Of a DNA stretch of 64,000 nt, positions 34,807 through 45,745 are shown piece after piece (position 1 is the first letter of the stretch; each line of letters opens with the position of its first letter). This DNA is from 66-474 sp040255405 (GTDB lineage: Bacteria; Pseudomonadota; Gammaproteobacteria; Xanthomonadales; Rhodanobacteraceae). Under the pieces are notes generated by a model. That model made no database searches and was not told the DNA's origin. It saw only the letters and a list, made by a program, of their open reading frames with translations. The stretch lies in contig JBDZUX010000002.1 in the NCBI GenBank assembly GCA_040255405.1, forward strand, positions 140,692 through 204,691, written 5' to 3'. The position numbers were made by a program, and so were the translations under genes.

Positions 34807-35436
34807 TCAGTGCCCGCCCCCCAAAAGTCGCAAGGCAAATTCCGCGTAGCCCTCGGCCACTTGCTCGGCGCTCAATTCGTAGGCGGGCGCAAACCAGTAG
34901 GCGACGCGCAGTCCCATGCCACCGATCGCAGCCACCGCCAGCCAGGCGTCCTTCACCTTGAACGCGCCGCTTCGCATGCCGCGTTTGACGATGTCCTGCA
35001 ACAACTCTTCGGACTCCCGCCGCAGCACGAATGTCGCGGCACCGAGTTCCTCGCCCAGCACGTGCAATTCGGAGTTGGCCACCACTGCCAGCATCGGGTA
35101 GCTGGTGTGGAAACCCACGTGTGCCCGCACGTACGCGACGACCTGGTCGCGCGGATCCCCGCCGCTGCCGAGCACCGCGCTGCGCACGCTGCGGTAATGC
35201 TCCTCGTGCCCGACGCGGCACAACTCGGCGAGGATGTGTTCCTTCGAGGGGTAGTGCGCATAAATCGTGGCCGGTTTGACGCCGGCGGTCGCGGCGACAT
35301 CGCGCACCGACGCGCCCGCATAACCGCGCTCGGCAAACAATTTCAGCGCCGCCTCCAGCACCCGCCCCGAGCCCGACTGCTTCAGCCCTGGCAGCAGACG
35401 CACGGTAGTGGCAGCGAGGCGGCGGTTGATGGCCAT
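34807..35436 (-). CDS. TetR/AcrR-family transcriptional regulator
   Basis: A 209-residue TetR-family repressor. The N-terminal helix-turn-helix spans about residues 22-65 (AALKLFAERGYAGASVRDVAA...ATIYAHYPSKEHIL); the rest is an all-helical ligand domain like those of FadR- or KstR-type TetR proteins. ATG 35436 (MAINRRLA) is preferred; the in-frame start at 35493 lies within the promoter region. It is divergent from the TonB receptor; a palindrome at 35516 sits in the shared gap and is a likely operator. The alpha/beta hydrolase follows 149 bp downstream. Confidence 0.9.
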   Translation of the reverse strand: MAINRRLAATTVRLLPGLKQSGSGRVLEAALKLFAERGYAGASVRDVAATAGVKPATIYAHYPSKEHILAELCRVGHEEHYRSVRSAVLGSGGDPRDQVVAYVRAHVGFHTSYPMLAVVANSELHVLGEELGAATFVLRRESEELLQDIVKRGMRSGAFKVKDAWLAVAAIGGMGLRVAYWFAPAYELSAEQVAEGYAEFALRLLGGGH

Positions 35437-35478
35437 GGCGGGCGAGTATGAACGATCGATCGGATGCTTGCGAGTGGA

Positions 35479-35507
35479 TTGACAGCCACCCAAGGTGGCG
35501 GTACAAA
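35479..35507 (+). promoter_or_regulatory. Sigma70-type promoter of the TonB receptor-bdh operon
   Basis: A perfect TTGACA (35479-35484) stands exactly 17 bases from TACAAA (35502-35507). The start point would fall at about 35514, directly at the TetR-type palindrome. Confidence 0.6.
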
Positions 35508-35515
35508 GCTAACCG

Positions 35516-35529
35516 AACGAACGTTAGTT
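35516..35529. promoter_or_regulatory. Candidate TetR-family operator
   Basis: AACGAACGTTAGTT is palindromic around the central ACGT apart from one base pair, within a wider CTAAC...GTTAG frame (35509-35531). It covers the predicted start point of the receptor gene and lies between the two divergent genes, the usual place for a self-regulating TetR repressor. Confidence 0.55.
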
Positions 35530-35629
35530 AGGCAAGTATTCTAAGTTGACCACGTTCGCGCGAACACCGATCCGCCTTCGGCGGTGCGCCACGGCGGCAC
35601 ATCACAAACGCTGGATCAGGAGGGGAACC

Positions 35630-37939
<2,310 letters not shown>

Positions 37940-37949
37940 GGAGACCGCC

Positions 37950-38708
37950 ATGCCGAACATCCTGATCACGGGCGCGGGCAGCGGCATCGGGGCGGGCATC
38001 GCGAAGGAACTCGCGAAAGCCGGGGACCGCATCGTGGTGACGGACATGGATGGGGGCGCCGCCGAAAAAGTGGCGTCGGGGATCCGCGTCGCCGGCGGCC
38101 GGGCCGATGCACTGGCCCTGGACGTCACTTCCGATGCCAGCGTCGCCGCGCTGATGAAAGCGCTGCAGTGCAACGTCGACGTACTGGTCAACAACGCCGG
38201 CCTGCAGTTCGTGGCGCGGCTGGAAGAGTTCCCGATGGAAAAGTGGTCGCTGCTGGTGGACGTGATGCTGACCGGCGTCGCGCGCCTGACCCGCGCCGTG
38301 CTGCCGGGCATGCGCGAGCGCAACTTCGGCCGCATCGTCAACACCGGCTCGGTCCATTCGCTGGTCGCATCGCCCTTCAAGAGCGCCTACGTCGCGGCCA
38401 AGCACGGATTGCTCGGGTTCTCCAGAGTGATGGCGCTGGAAAGCGCCGACGCCGACATCACCATCAACACGATTTGCCCCGCGTACGTGAAGACGCCGCT
38501 GGTCGAAAAGCAGATCGCCGCGCAGGCGCGTACGCACGGCATCAGCGAGGACCAGGTCGTCAACGAAATCATGCTGAAGCCGATGCCGAAGAAGGCATTC
38601 ATCGGCATCGACGAGATCGCCGGCATCGTCGCCTTCCTGATCTCGCCGCCCGCGCGCAACATCACCGGCCAGACCATCGTGGTGGATGGGGGCTGGACCG
38701 CACAGTAG
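37950..38708 (+). CDS. D-3-hydroxybutyrate dehydrogenase (short-chain dehydrogenase)
   Basis: A 252-residue short-chain dehydrogenase that should oxidise D-3-hydroxybutyrate to acetoacetate with NAD+. It shows the NAD motif TGAGSGIG near residue 7, NNAG near 80, catalytic Ser (GSVHS), Tyr and Lys (YVAAKHG) near 133-150. The late segment TPLVEKQIAAQARTHGIS, the KAFIGIDEIA stretch and the last residues GGWTAQ are the hallmarks of the bacterial 3-hydroxybutyrate dehydrogenase group rather than of general SDRs. GAGGAG precedes the ATG, 10 bp after the receptor gene. It gives the strongest clue to the function of the locus. Confidence 0.88.
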   Translation: MPNILITGAGSGIGAGIAKELAKAGDRIVVTDMDGGAAEKVASGIRVAGGRADALALDVTSDASVAALMKALQCNVDVLVNNAGLQFVARLEEFPMEKWSLLVDVMLTGVARLTRAVLPGMRERNFGRIVNTGSVHSLVASPFKSAYVAAKHGLLGFSRVMALESADADITINTICPAYVKTPLVEKQIAAQARTHGISEDQVVNEIMLKPMPKKAFIGIDEIAGIVAFLISPPARNITGQTIVVDGGWTAQ

Positions 38709-38836
38709 TTGTGCGATCGTCCGTGATCGCGGCGTGGCCGGGCGAATAGGTCGGCGGACGATCCCGGCGCCACGGACACCAGAACGGCCTCGGAGCCACC
38801 ATCCATGGCCAGGGACCCCGTGGCCTGACTTTCCAC
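38709..38836 (-). repeat. Interspersed repeat, copy 3 (reverse orientation)
   Basis: Read on the minus strand this 128-bp stretch begins GTGGAAAGTCAGGCCA, contains GGCCATGGATGG and GGCCGTTCTGGTG, and ends GCGATCACGGACGATCGCAC. It is the same element as the copies at 49884-49998 and 55431-55544. It fills most of the gap between the dehydrogenase and the ABC binding-protein gene. Confidence 0.75.
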
Positions 38837-38895
38837 CAAAGCCGCCTTGAACCACGCGCACTTGCCACCCCACACAAGCACCGCACGGTGACCCC

Positions 38896-40149
38896 ATGCC
38901 CGCCGCCCGCCTTCCGCACCGACACGCCAACGCGCATCGCGCCCGCCTCGTTCCAGGTTTGCTGCTGACCGGCATCGCCATCGCGGGCCTCGGACTCGCC
39001 GCATGCGGGTCTTCGACATCTTCGGCGCCGACCTCGGCTACGGCGCCAGCGGAAGGCGCTGCGGTGAAGATCGGCATGATCTATCCGCGCACCGGCCCGC
39101 TGTCGGCCTTCGGCGACGAATACCGCAAGGGCTTCGAAGCCGGCCTGGCGTACGTCACCCACGGCACCGGCAAGCTCGGCGACACCAACATCGAGGTGAC
39201 GTGGCAAGACAGCGCGGGCAATCCGAGCCAGGCTGTCGCAGAAGCGAAGACCCTGATCGGCAAGGGCTACACGATCCTGGCGGGGCCTTCCGATTCGGCG
39301 GTCGCGCTGCAGGTCGCAGCCGTGGCTGCGCAGAACAAGGTGTTGTTCATTTCCGGACCGGCGGCCGTGGACCAGCTCTCCGGCATCAACCGCTACACGT
39401 TCCGTTCCGGCCGGCAGACCTGGCAGGACGTCAAGACCGCCGCAGCGATCATGGGGTCGCCCGCCGGCAAGAGCGTCATGGTGTTCGCGCAGGACTACGC
39501 GTTCGGCCAGGCCAATCTCGCCGCGATCAAGGCCGTGCTGGGTGGCGCCGGCGCCAACGTGAGCGGCTTGCTGGTGCCGCTTTCCACCACCGACTTCACG
39601 CCCTTCGCGCAGAAGATCACCAACGCGCATCCGGACATGCTGTTCGTGGCGTGGGCCGGCGCGTCGATGTATCCGATGTGGAACACGCTCGACCAGCAGG
39701 GCATCTTCGACCGCACCACCGTCGTCACCGGCCTCGGCAACGTCGCCTCGTACGGCGCCTACGGCCCCGCGACGACCAAGCTCGCATTTCTTGCGCACTA
39801 CTTCCCGGATGCACCCGACAACGCGGTCAATACCACGATGAAGGAACTCATCAGCAAGGCTGGCGGCACGCCCGACCTGTTCAGCCCGGACGGGTTCGTG
39901 GCCGCGCAGATGATCGCGCACGCGGTGGACGCCGCCCACGGCGACCGCAATGTCGACGCGATGATTGCAGCCCTCGAAGGCTGGGCGTTCGACGCGCCCA
40001 AGGGCAGGCAGACGATCCGCAAGGCCGATCACGCGATGTTGCAGCCCGAATACATCGCGCGGCTCGTCCCGCACGGCAAGGATCACGTGCCGGAACGGGT
40101 GAAAACCGTTTCGGCCGAAGCCATCGCCCCACCCGTCGCGACGCAATGA
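38896..40149 (+). CDS. Liv-type ABC transporter substrate-binding lipoprotein
   Basis: A 417-residue periplasmic-binding protein of the Leu/Ile/Val (type I, HAAT) class. It has a lipoprotein signal with lipobox LAAC, putting the acylated cysteine at residue 37, then an S/T/A-rich linker and the binding fold beginning KIGMIYPRTGPLSAFGDEYRKGFEAGL. Such proteins bind amino acids but also many carboxylates, amides and aromatic acids, so the ligand is not fixed by family. It starts 187 bp after the dehydrogenase, and a dispersed repeat lies in the gap. The stop overlaps the ATPase start (ATGA), so binding protein, ATPases and permease form one coupled unit. Confidence 0.9.
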   Translation: MPAARLPHRHANAHRARLVPGLLLTGIAIAGLGLAACGSSTSSAPTSATAPAEGAAVKIGMIYPRTGPLSAFGDEYRKGFEAGLAYVTHGTGKLGDTNIEVTWQDSAGNPSQAVAEAKTLIGKGYTILAGPSDSAVALQVAAVAAQNKVLFISGPAAVDQLSGINRYTFRSGRQTWQDVKTAAAIMGSPAGKSVMVFAQDYAFGQANLAAIKAVLGGAGANVSGLLVPLSTTDFTPFAQKITNAHPDMLFVAWAGASMYPMWNTLDQQGIFDRTTVVTGLGNVASYGAYGPATTKLAFLAHYFPDAPDNAVNTTMKELISKAGGTPDLFSPDGFVAAQMIAHAVDAAHGDRNVDAMIAALEGWAFDAPKGRQTIRKADHAMLQPEYIARLVPHGKDHVPERVKTVSAEAIAPPVATQ

Positions 40150-40940
40150 ACGGTGCAGCCGGAGCCTCCATCACCACCACCGATCATGCGGTGCCCGCGC
40201 TCGCGGTCGTCGGTTTGAGTCTGACGATCGGCGCCGCGCAAATCGTTTCCGACATCAGTCTCGCGATCAACAATGGCGAATTCCTCGGCCTGATCGGGCC
40301 GAATGGTGCAGGCAAGACCAGCTTGCTGAATCTTTTGTCCGGGCTGCTCGTGCCCACGGCGGGATCGATCCACCTGCACGGCGAGGCGTTGGACAAACTT
40401 GCGCCGCACCAGCGCGCGCGCATGGGGCTCGGGCGCACCTTCCAGTCCTCCAATCTGTTTCCCGCCCTGAGCGTGCTCGAGAACGTCCGGCTTGCCGCAC
40501 AGGCGCGCATGGGCGGCAGCCTGCGGCTGTGGCGTCGCGCCGACCGCGCAACCCGTCCGCTGCACGCGGCGTGGGCGAGCCTTGAACGGGTCGGCCTGGC
40601 ACCGCGCGCCGCCGCATTGGCGGGCACGCTGTCGCATGGCGAAAAGCGCAAGCTCGAACTGGCGATCCTGCTGGCTTGCGAACCCGCGGTGTTCCTGCTC
40701 GACGAGCCGATGGCCGGCGTCAGCGCCGAAGACGTTCCCGCGCTGACCGCGTTGATCGGCGAGCTGTGCGCCGAACGCGGCGCCACGGTCATCATGGTGG
40801 AGCATCACATGGACGTCGTGCTGGCGCTCGCCGACCGGCTGGCCGTGATGCATCACGGCGCGCTGCTTGCGTGCGACACGCCGGCAGCCGTGATGGCGAA
40901 CGACACCGTGCAGTCGGCCTACGTCGGGGACGCGTTGTGA
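40146..40940 (+). CDS. Liv-type ABC transporter ATPase, LivG-like
   Basis: A 264-residue ABC ATPase. Walker A GPNGAGKT is near residue 57, a LivG-type LGRTFQSSNLFPALSVLENV stretch near 97, the signature appears as the divergent LSHGEKRKLELA (SHGEK, usual in LivG), and Walker B is VFLLDEPMAGVS with the switch histidine in MVEHHMDVV. It is one of two ATPases powering the fused permease. Start ATG 40146 overlaps the binding-protein stop; its own stop overlaps the next start (GTGA). Confidence 0.92.
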   Translation: MNGAAGASITTTDHAVPALAVVGLSLTIGAAQIVSDISLAINNGEFLGLIGPNGAGKTSLLNLLSGLLVPTAGSIHLHGEALDKLAPHQRARMGLGRTFQSSNLFPALSVLENVRLAAQARMGGSLRLWRRADRATRPLHAAWASLERVGLAPRAAALAGTLSHGEKRKLELAILLACEPAVFLLDEPMAGVSAEDVPALTALIGELCAERGATVIMVEHHMDVVLALADRLAVMHHGALLACDTPAAVMANDTVQSAYVGDAL

Positions 40941-41710
40941 GCACCGATGCGATGCACGTAGCGCTGCAAAATGGACGCGACGACGCACCGCCACCGCCGC
41001 CGATCCTCGAGGTTCACGGCGTGCACGTCCGTCTGGGCGGCTCGCACATCCTGCAAGGCATCGACTTCGCCGTGCCCGCACGCGGCGTGACCGCCCTGCT
41101 GGGCCGCAACGGCGCCGGCAAGACCACCACGTTGCGCGCGATCCTCGGCATCGTGCCGCGCACCGGCACGGTGTCGTTTGACGGCGAATCGCTGGACGGC
41201 GAGGCCACGTTTCGCATCATCCGGCGCGGCATCGGTTACGTCCCCGAAGACCGCGACGTGTTCGCGGGCCTCACCGTCGCCGAAAACCTGCGCCTTGCCG
41301 AACGTCGCGGCGTGCCGCCGCGCTACGAACTCGTCTTCGAAGTGTTTCCGGACTTGCGCGACCGCGGCCGGCAACTGGCCGGCACCTTGTCGGGCGGCCA
41401 GCAGCAGATGCTCTCGATCGCACGGGCGCTGCTCAATCCCGCGCGCCTGCTGTTGATCGACGAACCCAGCAAGGGGCTTTCACCACGGCTGGTCAGTGAA
41501 ATGGTGACGGCGTTGGCGCGGATCGCGAAGGACACGACCGTGCTGCTGGTCGAACAGAACCTCGCCGCCGTGCACCGGCTCGCCGATCATGTGCTGGCGA
41601 TCGCCGACGGCAGGATCGTCCACGCCGGCCCGGCGGCGGCGCTGCTCCACGATGCCACACTGACCCGCCAATTGCTGGGCGTCTCGGCACGCGCGGGAGT
41701 GGCCGCATGA
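40937..41710 (+). CDS. Liv-type ABC transporter ATPase, LivF-like
   Basis: A 257-residue ABC ATPase, partner of the LivG-like protein. It shows Walker A GRNGAGKTT near residue 56, the LivF-type RGIGYVPEDRDVFAGLTVAENL near 95, signature LSGGQQQML near 152, and Walker B LLLIDEPSKGLSP. The GTG start at 40937 overlaps the LivG-like stop; ATG 40952 is the only close alternative. Its stop overlaps the ATG of the permease gene. Four overlapping junctions in a row indicate one tightly coupled transcript. Confidence 0.92.
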   Translation: MSTDAMHVALQNGRDDAPPPPPILEVHGVHVRLGGSHILQGIDFAVPARGVTALLGRNGAGKTTTLRAILGIVPRTGTVSFDGESLDGEATFRIIRRGIGYVPEDRDVFAGLTVAENLRLAERRGVPPRYELVFEVFPDLRDRGRQLAGTLSGGQQQMLSIARALLNPARLLLIDEPSKGLSPRLVSEMVTALARIAKDTTVLLVEQNLAAVHRLADHVLAIADGRIVHAGPAAALLHDATLTRQLLGVSARAGVAA

Positions 41711-43704
41711 GCACCATCGTGCTGCTGGCCATCACCGGCATCGGCCTCGGCGGCTTGTATTTCCTGGTGGCAGCGGGCCTGGCGCTGATTTTCGGCTTGA
41801 TGCGCGTGCTGAACTTCGCGCACGGGGCGTTCCTGTTGTTGGGCGGCTATTGCGCGTGGCTGGCCGGGACGCAACTGGCAGACGGCGCGGCGGTGGCGAA
41901 CCTGCAATTCGCCGCGATGCTGGGCGTGGCGCTGTCGGCGGGCGCCGCGATCGGCACGCTCACGGAACTGGTATTGATCCGGCCCCTGTACCGGCGCGAG
42001 GTGGCGCAGGTGCTGGTGACGGTGGGACTCTCGCTCGTCGTCGGGGCGCTGGTCATCGGCATCTGGGGCGCGGATCCGCGCAACTTGCCGGCGCCCGAAT
42101 GGATGCACGGCACGACCGGCGTGCTGGGCGCGCACGTGCCGAACAGCCGTTTCGTCCTGATCGGCGCGGCCTTGCTGGTGCTCGCCGGCCTGCAACTGTT
42201 CCTGCGCCGCACGCGCTACGGCCTGATCGTCCGCGCCGGCGTCGAAAACCGCACGATGGTCAGCGCAATGGGCATCGACGTGCGCCGCGCGTTCACGCTG
42301 GTGTTCGCGCTTGGCGGCGCGGTGGCCGGACTGGGCGGCGCGTTGGCGGGCGTCTACTTCGGCGCGGTCAGTCCGGGCCTCGGCACCACGTTGCTGATCG
42401 ACGCGTTCATCGTCGTCGTGATCGGCGGCCTCGGCTCGATCACCGGCGCCGCGCTCGCGGCCCTGGCAGTCGGACTCCTGCAGCAATTCGCCAACTACTA
42501 CGTCAGCGGGGTCGGCGACCTGGCGATCGTGTTGCTGCTCGCGCTGGTGCTACTGATTCGTCCGCGCGGCTTGCCGGGGGTTGCCGGCATGACGGAGCCC
42601 ACGCCCGCTGTACCGAATCTTGCGACGAGCGGCCCGGCGCAACGAACCATCCGGTGGACGATCCTGCTCACGATCGTGCTGGCGCTGGCCGTGGTGCCAT
42701 GGCTCGACATGCCGACCGGCGGCGTGCTGCCTGATCGTCTGAATGCGCCGGGGAGCCTGCAGGTGTTGGGGCTGTGCCTGGTGTTCGGCGCGCTGGCGAT
42801 GACCTACGACCTGCTGTTCGGATTCACCGGTCTGCTGTCCTTCGGCCACGCCCTGTTCTTTGCAACCGGCGCCTACACGTTCGCGATCGCCGTGACGGTG
42901 CTGCACCTGTCCGGACTGGAAGCGTTCGGACTCACGCTGGGGGTGGCGCTGGTGCTGCCGCTCGCGGTCGGTGCGGTCAGCCTGCGCACCAGCGGCATCG
43001 CATTCGCGATGGTCACGTTGGCCTTCGCGCAGGCGGGCGCCGTGATCGTCGGACGGAATCCGTGGCACGCTACCGGCGGCGAACTGGGCTTGGGGATGTC
43101 CTACGACCGGCTTCCGCAATTCCTCGTCGGCGTGGTCAATACCCGCTACCTGTACTGGATTTGCGTTGGCCTGCTTATCGTGGTCGCCGGCGTGATCGCC
43201 TGGCTGCGCGGATCGGTGACCGGGCGGGTGTGGCAGGCGATCCGCGAGAACGAACGCCGCGTGCAGATCCTCGGTCTGCACCCGTACACGTTCAAGCTGC
43301 TTGCGTTCATGGCCGCATCGTTCCTCGCGGCGCTGTGCGGCGTGGCCTATCTCCTGCTGGTCGGGGGTGCCAATCCCTCGATCGCCTCGGCCGAATTCAC
43401 CCTCACCCTGCTGGTGATGGCAGTGCTCGGCGGCGCGGGAACGCGCTGGGGCGCGCTGGTCGGCGGCGTGCTTTACAGCTTCCTGGACCAGCGGCTCGCG
43501 GGACTGGCCGGATCGCCGCTGTTCTCGACGCTGCCGTCGCCCCTGCGGGTGCCATTGTCGCAGCCACTGTTCATCCTCGGGCTGATCTTCATCCTGGTCA
43601 TCCTGTTTCGCCCGGCCGGTGTCGTGAGCCTGTTCGGAACCTCCACCCATGCCCTGCGGCGGTGGCTGCGATGGCGGGGATTGGACCGGCGCGACACGGC
43701 GTAG
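41707..43704 (+). CDS. Fused Liv-type ABC permease (LivH-LivM fusion)
   Basis: A 665-residue protein that joins the two permeases usually made separately. Residues 1-290 are LivH-like: GLYFLVAAGLALIFGLMRVLNFAHG at the start, the EAA-like GIDVRRAFTLVFALGG near 189, and the end VLLIRPRGLPG. A short hydrophilic linker (about 291-316, PTPAVPNLATSGPAQRT) leads into the LivM-like half: DLLFGFTGLLSFGHALFF near 365, GLHPYTFKLLAFMAASFLAALCG near 520, and the end FRPAGVVSLFG. The fusion fixes the permease stoichiometry at 1:1. It is the last gene of the operon. Confidence 0.92.
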   Translation: MSTIVLLAITGIGLGGLYFLVAAGLALIFGLMRVLNFAHGAFLLLGGYCAWLAGTQLADGAAVANLQFAAMLGVALSAGAAIGTLTELVLIRPLYRREVAQVLVTVGLSLVVGALVIGIWGADPRNLPAPEWMHGTTGVLGAHVPNSRFVLIGAALLVLAGLQLFLRRTRYGLIVRAGVENRTMVSAMGIDVRRAFTLVFALGGAVAGLGGALAGVYFGAVSPGLGTTLLIDAFIVVVIGGLGSITGAALAALAVGLLQQFANYYVSGVGDLAIVLLLALVLLIRPRGLPGVAGMTEPTPAVPNLATSGPAQRTIRWTILLTIVLALAVVPWLDMPTGGVLPDRLNAPGSLQVLGLCLVFGALAMTYDLLFGFTGLLSFGHALFFATGAYTFAIAVTVLHLSGLEAFGLTLGVALVLPLAVGAVSLRTSGIAFAMVTLAFAQAGAVIVGRNPWHATGGELGLGMSYDRLPQFLVGVVNTRYLYWICVGLLIVVAGVIAWLRGSVTGRVWQAIRENERRVQILGLHPYTFKLLAFMAASFLAALCGVAYLLLVGGANPSIASAEFTLTLLVMAVLGGAGTRWGALVGGVLYSFLDQRLAGLAGSPLFSTLPSPLRVPLSQPLFILGLIFILVILFRPAGVVSLFGTSTHALRRWLRWRGLDRRDTA

Positions 43705-43782
43705 CCGCACGCGTGACGCCGCCGGTCCGGCGGAATCCTGAATCAATCGATCACGAAACCGCCGTTGGTGCGCCGCAGCAGG

Positions 43783-43788
43783 TATAAT
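43783..43788 (+). promoter_or_regulatory. Possible -10 element upstream of typA
   Basis: A perfect TATAAT lies 77 bases before the typA ATG, in the gap after the fused permease. The best nearby -35 (TTGGTG) is only 12 bases away, so support is moderate. Confidence 0.35.
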
Positions 43789-43864
43789 TGCCGGGCGCGG
43801 TGCTCCTGACGCCGCTTTTTCCTCTCCTCCGATGGCCGCAGTCGCGGCCGTTTCGCGTGCCCCA

Positions 43865-45712
43865 ATGTCCATCAAGAACCTGAGAAACATCGCGATCGTC
43901 GCCCATGTCGACCACGGCAAGACCACACTGGTCGACCAGCTGCTGAAGCAGTCCGGCACCCTGTCGGAACGTGCGGCCGTGCCCGACCGCGTGATGGACA
44001 GCAACGACCTGGAGCGCGAACGCGGGATCACGATCCTGTCCAAGAACACCGCGATCCGCTGGACGGATCCGCGCGGCGAGGAATGGCGCATCAACATCGT
44101 CGATACGCCCGGACACGCCGACTTCGGCGGCGAGGTCGAACGCGTATTGAGCATGGTCGATTCCGTGTTGATCCTGGTCGACGCGATGGACGGCCCGATG
44201 CCGCAGACGCGCTTCGTGACGCAAAAGGCGTTCAAGATGGGCTTCAAGCCGATCGTCGTGGTCAACAAGGTCGACCGTCCCGGCGCACGCCCGGACTGGG
44301 TCGTCAACCAGACCTTCGACCTGTTCGACCGCCTCGGTGCCAGCGAGGAACAACTCGATTTCCCGATCGTGTACGCGTCGGCGCTGCACGGCTACGCGGG
44401 CCTCGAACCCGATGTGCGTGCGGGCGACATGACCCCGCTGTTCGAAGCCATCACCCGGCACGTGCAGCCGCCGCAGGTCGACCTCGACGGCCCGTTCCAG
44501 ATGCGCGTGTCTTCGCTCGATTATTCGAACTACGTCGGCGTGATCGGCGTGGGCCGCGTGCAGCGCGGCAAGATCCGCACCAACACGCCCGTCGCGATCA
44601 TCGACCACGAAGGCAAGCGCCGCAATGGCAAGGTGCTGCAGGTGCTGGGCTTCATGGGCCTGGAGCGCCGCGAAGTGCCGGAAGCGCAGGCGGGCGACAT
44701 CATCGCGATCTCGGGCATCGAAAGCCTGAGCATTTCCGACACCATTTGCGATCCGTCGGCGGTGGAAGCGCTGCCCGCGCTGACCGTGGACGAACCCACC
44801 ATCAGCATGACCTTCCAGGTCAACAGTTCACCGTTCGCCGGCAACAAGGAGCTCTCGGGCGGCAAGTTCCTCACCAGCCGCCAGATCCGTGAACGCCTGA
44901 CGCGCGAGACGTTGCACAACGTCGCGTTGCGTGTCGAGGAAACGGCCGATCCGGACAAGTTCAAGGTGTCGGGCCGCGGCGAACTGCACCTTTCGATCCT
45001 GATCGAAACCATGCGCCGCGAGGGCTACGAACTCGCGGTGTCGCGCCCGGAAGTGATCGTGCGCGAGATCGACGGCGTGCTGCAGGAGCCGTACGAGCAA
45101 CTGGTGGTCGATCTGGAAGAACAATACCAGGGCGGCGTGATGGAAAAGCTCGGCACCCGTCGCGCGCAACTGAAGAACATGGAGCCAGACGGCAAGGGCC
45201 GCGTGCGCCTCGAATACATGATTCCCGCGCGCGGACTGATCGGCTTCCAGACCGAGTTCCGCACGCTGACCGCCGGCACCGGCCTGATGTTCCACGTGTT
45301 CGACCATTACGGGCCGAAGTCGGAGGGCATGATCGGCAAGCGCGCCAATGGCGTGATGATCTCCAACGGCACCGGCCCGGCCCCGGCGTATGCGCTGTGG
45401 GGCTTGCAGGACCGCGGCCGCATGCTGATCGACGCGGGCGCACAGATCTACGAAGGCCAGTTGGTCGGCATCCACGCCAAGGACAACGACCTCACCGTCA
45501 ACGCGCTGCGCGGCAAGCAGCTGACCAACGTCCGTGCCTCCGGCAAGGATGACGCGCTGACGCTGACGCCGTACGTGAAACTGTCGCTGGAACAGGCGCT
45601 GGAGTTCATCGACGACGACGAACTGGTCGAGGTGACGCCGAAAGAGATCCGCCTGCGCAAGCGGCACCTCACCGAAATCGACCGCAAACGCGCGTCCCGG
45701 CAGGCGGCGTAG
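43865..45712 (+). CDS. typA: Translational GTPase TypA/BipA
   Basis: TypA/BipA is a ribosome-binding GTPase needed for 50S assembly and growth under stress or cold. The 615-residue protein has the full domain set: G domain with AHVDHGKTTLVDQLL near residue 11, DTPGHADFGGEV near 81 and NKVDRPGA near 134; then beta-barrel domain II, EF-G-like domains III and V, and the BipA-specific C-terminal domain. ATG 43865 (MSIKNLRNIAIVAHVDHG) is the normal start; the in-frame start at 43832 adds 11 residues. Convergent with the RDD-pilin gene. Confidence 0.97.
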   Translation: MSIKNLRNIAIVAHVDHGKTTLVDQLLKQSGTLSERAAVPDRVMDSNDLERERGITILSKNTAIRWTDPRGEEWRINIVDTPGHADFGGEVERVLSMVDSVLILVDAMDGPMPQTRFVTQKAFKMGFKPIVVVNKVDRPGARPDWVVNQTFDLFDRLGASEEQLDFPIVYASALHGYAGLEPDVRAGDMTPLFEAITRHVQPPQVDLDGPFQMRVSSLDYSNYVGVIGVGRVQRGKIRTNTPVAIIDHEGKRRNGKVLQVLGFMGLERREVPEAQAGDIIAISGIESLSISDTICDPSAVEALPALTVDEPTISMTFQVNSSPFAGNKELSGGKFLTSRQIRERLTRETLHNVALRVEETADPDKFKVSGRGELHLSILIETMRREGYELAVSRPEVIVREIDGVLQEPYEQLVVDLEEQYQGGVMEKLGTRRAQLKNMEPDGKGRVRLEYMIPARGLIGFQTEFRTLTAGTGLMFHVFDHYGPKSEGMIGKRANGVMISNGTGPAPAYALWGLQDRGRMLIDAGAQIYEGQLVGIHAKDNDLTVNALRGKQLTNVRASGKDDALTLTPYVKLSLEQALEFIDDDELVEVTPKEIRLRKRHLTEIDRKRASRQAA

Positions 45713-45723
45713 GACCCGGGATC

Positions 45724-45738
45724 GGAGCCCGGGGCTCC
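45724..45738. terminator. Short GC hairpin between typA and the RDD-pilin gene
   Basis: GGAGCCC-G-GGGCTCC is a perfect 7-bp hairpin in the 33-bp convergent gap. It has no T-run on either side, so it is at most a weak two-way terminator. Confidence 0.4.
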
Positions 45739-45745
45739 ATCCCGA

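Noticed and set aside
39003..40940. 645-residue frame spanning the binding protein and LivG-like gene
   Set aside because: It is out of frame through most of the binding-protein gene and becomes LivG only at the end; the true LivG starts at 40146.
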